A DNA stretch of 23,629 nt from Verrucomicrobiales bacterium (GTDB lineage Bacteria; Verrucomicrobiota; Verrucomicrobiia; Limisphaerales; SXQI01). The position numbers and the translations under genes were made by a program. Every line of letters starts with the position of its first letter. The stretch's first letter is position 1. Shown here piece by piece: positions 22,027-23,629 of the stretch. The stretch spans positions 1 through 23,629 of the forward strand of contig SXQI01000138.1 in NCBI GenBank assembly GCA_005793025.1, read 5' to 3'. A model generated the notes under the pieces. That model was given only the letters and a program-made list of their open reading frames with translations. It had not been told where the DNA came from and ran no database searches.

Positions 22027-23439
22027 ATGGGAAATAATCCGTTAAGACTGTCGAGGCGAGAAGCACTGAGCCGTACAGCAAATGGGTTTGGTGCGTTGGC
22101 GTTTTTCTCGCTCCTTCAGGATCAGGCACGGGGCATACCGGTCTCTCCGCTCGCGGCGAAGCCACCGCAGTTTCCAGCGAAAGTTAGAAATATCATTTTC
22201 CTCTACATGGACGGAGGTCCATCCCAAGTCGATACGTTCGATCCGAAGCCGAGGTTGCAAGCAGAGAGCGGTCAGCCATTCAAAATGAAGATGGAACCGA
22301 CCCAGTTCAATAACAACGGCAACACATTAGGATCCCCTTGGAAATTCAATCAACATGGTAATAGCGGGTTGCCCATCAGCGAGCTGTTCCCTGAGATTGC
22401 TAAGTGCGCCGACGATCTGAGCGTCATTAGATCCATGACCTCTAATTTTTCCGAGCACACGAGTGCCAATTATTTTTTACATACGGGTCTCGGTTTAGTT
22501 GGCAGGCCGAGTATGGGTTCTTGGGTTACCTACGGTTTAGGTTCGGTGAACCAGAATTTACCCGGGTATGTGGTTTTGAATGGCGGTTTGGTGCCGCCCG
22601 GCGGGCTGGAAAACTTTGGTAGCGGTTTTTTACCAGCGAGCTTTCAAGGATCGATATTTCGCGCTGGATCAAAACCACTGGCGAATATCCAACCATTGGA
22701 GTCGAAACCTAGTTTGCAAGAGAACAAGCTCAATCTATTGAGAAAACTGGACGCCGAAGTCGTGCGAGAATTTGGGGTTGCCGATCAATTGGAATCCGCT
22801 GTCGCTAATTACGAATTGGCTTACAGAATGCAGAGTGCGGTGCCAGAGTTGGCCGAGATCAAGGGAGAAAGTGAAGCGACACGAAATCTCTACGGTCTTA
22901 ATTCGAGCGTCCCCGCTACGCGCAGTTATGCCTCTCAATGCCTGACCGCACGACGGCTAGTGGAACGAGGCGTGAGGTTTATCGAGCTAACTTGTGGTCA
23001 AGTGGATGGCAATGATCGATGGGATCAACATTCTAATTTGCTCAAAGGGCATGCCTCCAATGCGCGTGCAATCGACCAGCCGATCGCTGGACTCCTTCGG
23101 GATCTGAAATCGCGGGGGCTTTGGGATAGCACCTTGGTGGTATGGGCTGGGGAATTTGGTAGGACTCCCTTCGCTCAAGGCAACGATGGTCGAGATCATA
23201 ATCCCTTTGGCTTTTCGATCTGGTTGGCGGGAGGAGGTGTCAAAGGCGGGGTCGCGTATGGTGCCACCGATGAATACGGTTACAAGGTGGTAGAGAATAA
23301 GGTGACCATTCATGACCTCCACGCAACAATGCTCCACCTCCTCGGCATGGATCATACCAAACTTACGTTTCGATTCTCGGGTCGTGACATGCGCCTCACC
23401 GATGTCCACGGCGAAGTGATTAAAGCCGTTTTGGCTTAA
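22027..23439 (+). CDS. DUF1501 family protein with twin-arginine-like leader
   Basis: This 470-aa protein opens with an SRREALSRTANGF twin-arginine-like motif and a hydrophobic stretch (GALAFFSLL), suggesting Tat export; this is common for DUF1501 proteins and implies folding before export. The body has an alkaline-phosphatase/sulfatase-like order. NIIFLYMDGGPSQVDTFDPK (55-74) resembles the N-terminal metal-binding strand. Later come LTARRLVERGVRFIELTCGQ, the central DNDRWDQH-like segment (VDGNDRWDQH), and the C-terminal VVWAGEFGRTP, GRDHNPFGFSIWLAGGGVKGG and TIHDLHATMLHLLGMD with conserved Asp/His residues. Catalytic activity has not been established for this family. It is co-directional with, and four bases after, the PSCyt1/DUF1549/DUF1553 gene, the standard pairing. 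No strong terminator follows its stop. Confidence 0.95.
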   Translation: MGNNPLRLSRREALSRTANGFGALAFFSLLQDQARGIPVSPLAAKPPQFPAKVRNIIFLYMDGGPSQVDTFDPKPRLQAESGQPFKMKMEPTQFNNNGNTLGSPWKFNQHGNSGLPISELFPEIAKCADDLSVIRSMTSNFSEHTSANYFLHTGLGLVGRPSMGSWVTYGLGSVNQNLPGYVVLNGGLVPPGGLENFGSGFLPASFQGSIFRAGSKPLANIQPLESKPSLQENKLNLLRKLDAEVVREFGVADQLESAVANYELAYRMQSAVPELAEIKGESEATRNLYGLNSSVPATRSYASQCLTARRLVERGVRFIELTCGQVDGNDRWDQHSNLLKGHASNARAIDQPIAGLLRDLKSRGLWDSTLVVWAGEFGRTPFAQGNDGRDHNPFGFSIWLAGGGVKGGVAYGATDEYGYKVVENKVTIHDLHATMLHLLGMDHTKLTFRFSGRDMRLTDVHGEVIKAVLA

Positions 23440-23629
23440 CCCAACCCTGCCAGCCGCATCAACCTAGGTCTGTGCGGGTTCGTGCTTGCGCGCTGCGCCA
23501 GAAGTAAGTGTTACCGGAGGAGGGCAAGAATTGGGGGTCGTTGCGCCAAAAGTGGTGTTACCATACCGGGACTTATTTGATTGTGTTTTTGGGTTCTTTT
23601 TCTCCCAACCTATTTCGAAAAGGAAAGAC
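23440..23629. other. Non-coding right edge with direct repeats and a terminal ribosome-binding-like site
   Basis: The last 190 bases contain no gene. They hold two near-identical 21-22-base direct repeats (listed separately), a T-rich stretch (23581-23602) and AGGAAAG at 23621-23627, close to the window end. That last sequence resembles a strong ribosome-binding site, so a plus-strand gene probably starts within a few bases outside. A mobile-element end with transposase-binding repeats is one reading; an ordinary promoter with a tandem operator is another. Confidence 0.4.
23494..23562 (+). repeat. Pair of imperfect direct repeats, 48 bases apart
   Basis: The copies lie at 23494-23515 and 23542-23562. 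Both begin TGCGCCA and end GTGTTACC. They differ by two substitutions and one deleted base in the middle, so about 19 of 22 positions agree. Start-to-start spacing is 48 bases. No third copy was noticed elsewhere in the window. Confidence 0.6.

Noticed and set aside
22987..23409. A 140-residue minus-strand open frame inside the DUF1501 gene
   Set aside because: It lies opposite the most conserved C-terminal motifs of DUF1501, so it is a by-product of codon usage.

Overview
The window reads as a piece of chromosome from a member of the Planctomycetes-Verrucomicrobia group, most likely Verrucomicrobiota. The pointers are a PSCyt1-DUF1549-DUF1553 protein paired with a DUF1501 protein (a gene pair typical of that superphylum), mid-range GC, and start codons that mostly lack a Shine-Dalgarno sequence. 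The phylum call is inference, since no rRNA or other marker is present. Gene density is high. No gap exceeds 300 bases, and no tRNA, rRNA or CRISPR array was seen.

Layout. At the left edge (minus strand) a gene starting at base 73 runs off the window. It follows an atypical ROK-family sugar kinase at 88-1482. Divergent from these is an orphan LivK-type substrate-binding lipoprotein (1625-2785), whose stop codon overlaps that of the convergent gene at 2782-4107, a probable circularly permuted ATP-grasp enzyme. That gene abuts proA (4108-5388; the junction is TAAATG). Upstream of proA on the same strand lie three tandem CNNM/HlyC-type membrane proteins (5461-9027) separated by 3-base gaps. These five minus-strand genes may form one or two transcription units.

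The middle is housekeeping. It holds ribonuclease D (plus), an MFS transporter (minus), a C-terminal processing protease overlapping tsaD by four bases (plus), and uvrA (minus). Across a 277-base divergent spacer from uvrA come a LysR regulator and a small thioredoxin-like [2Fe-2S] ferredoxin.

The right end holds the exported PSCyt1/DUF1549/DUF1553 protein (1056 aa) and, four bases later, a DUF1501 protein with a twin-arginine-like leader. The last 190 bases are non-coding. They hold two imperfect direct repeats and end in a ribosome-binding-site-like sequence, so a further gene, possibly that of a mobile element, may begin just outside.

No complete novel defence or mobile system is evident. 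The items most worth attention are the uncharacterised ATP-grasp protein coupled to proA, the triple CNNM operon with one degenerate member, the atypical ROK protein with an unknown partner, the PSCyt1/DUF1501 pair beside a LysR-ferredoxin pair, and the repeat-bearing right edge.
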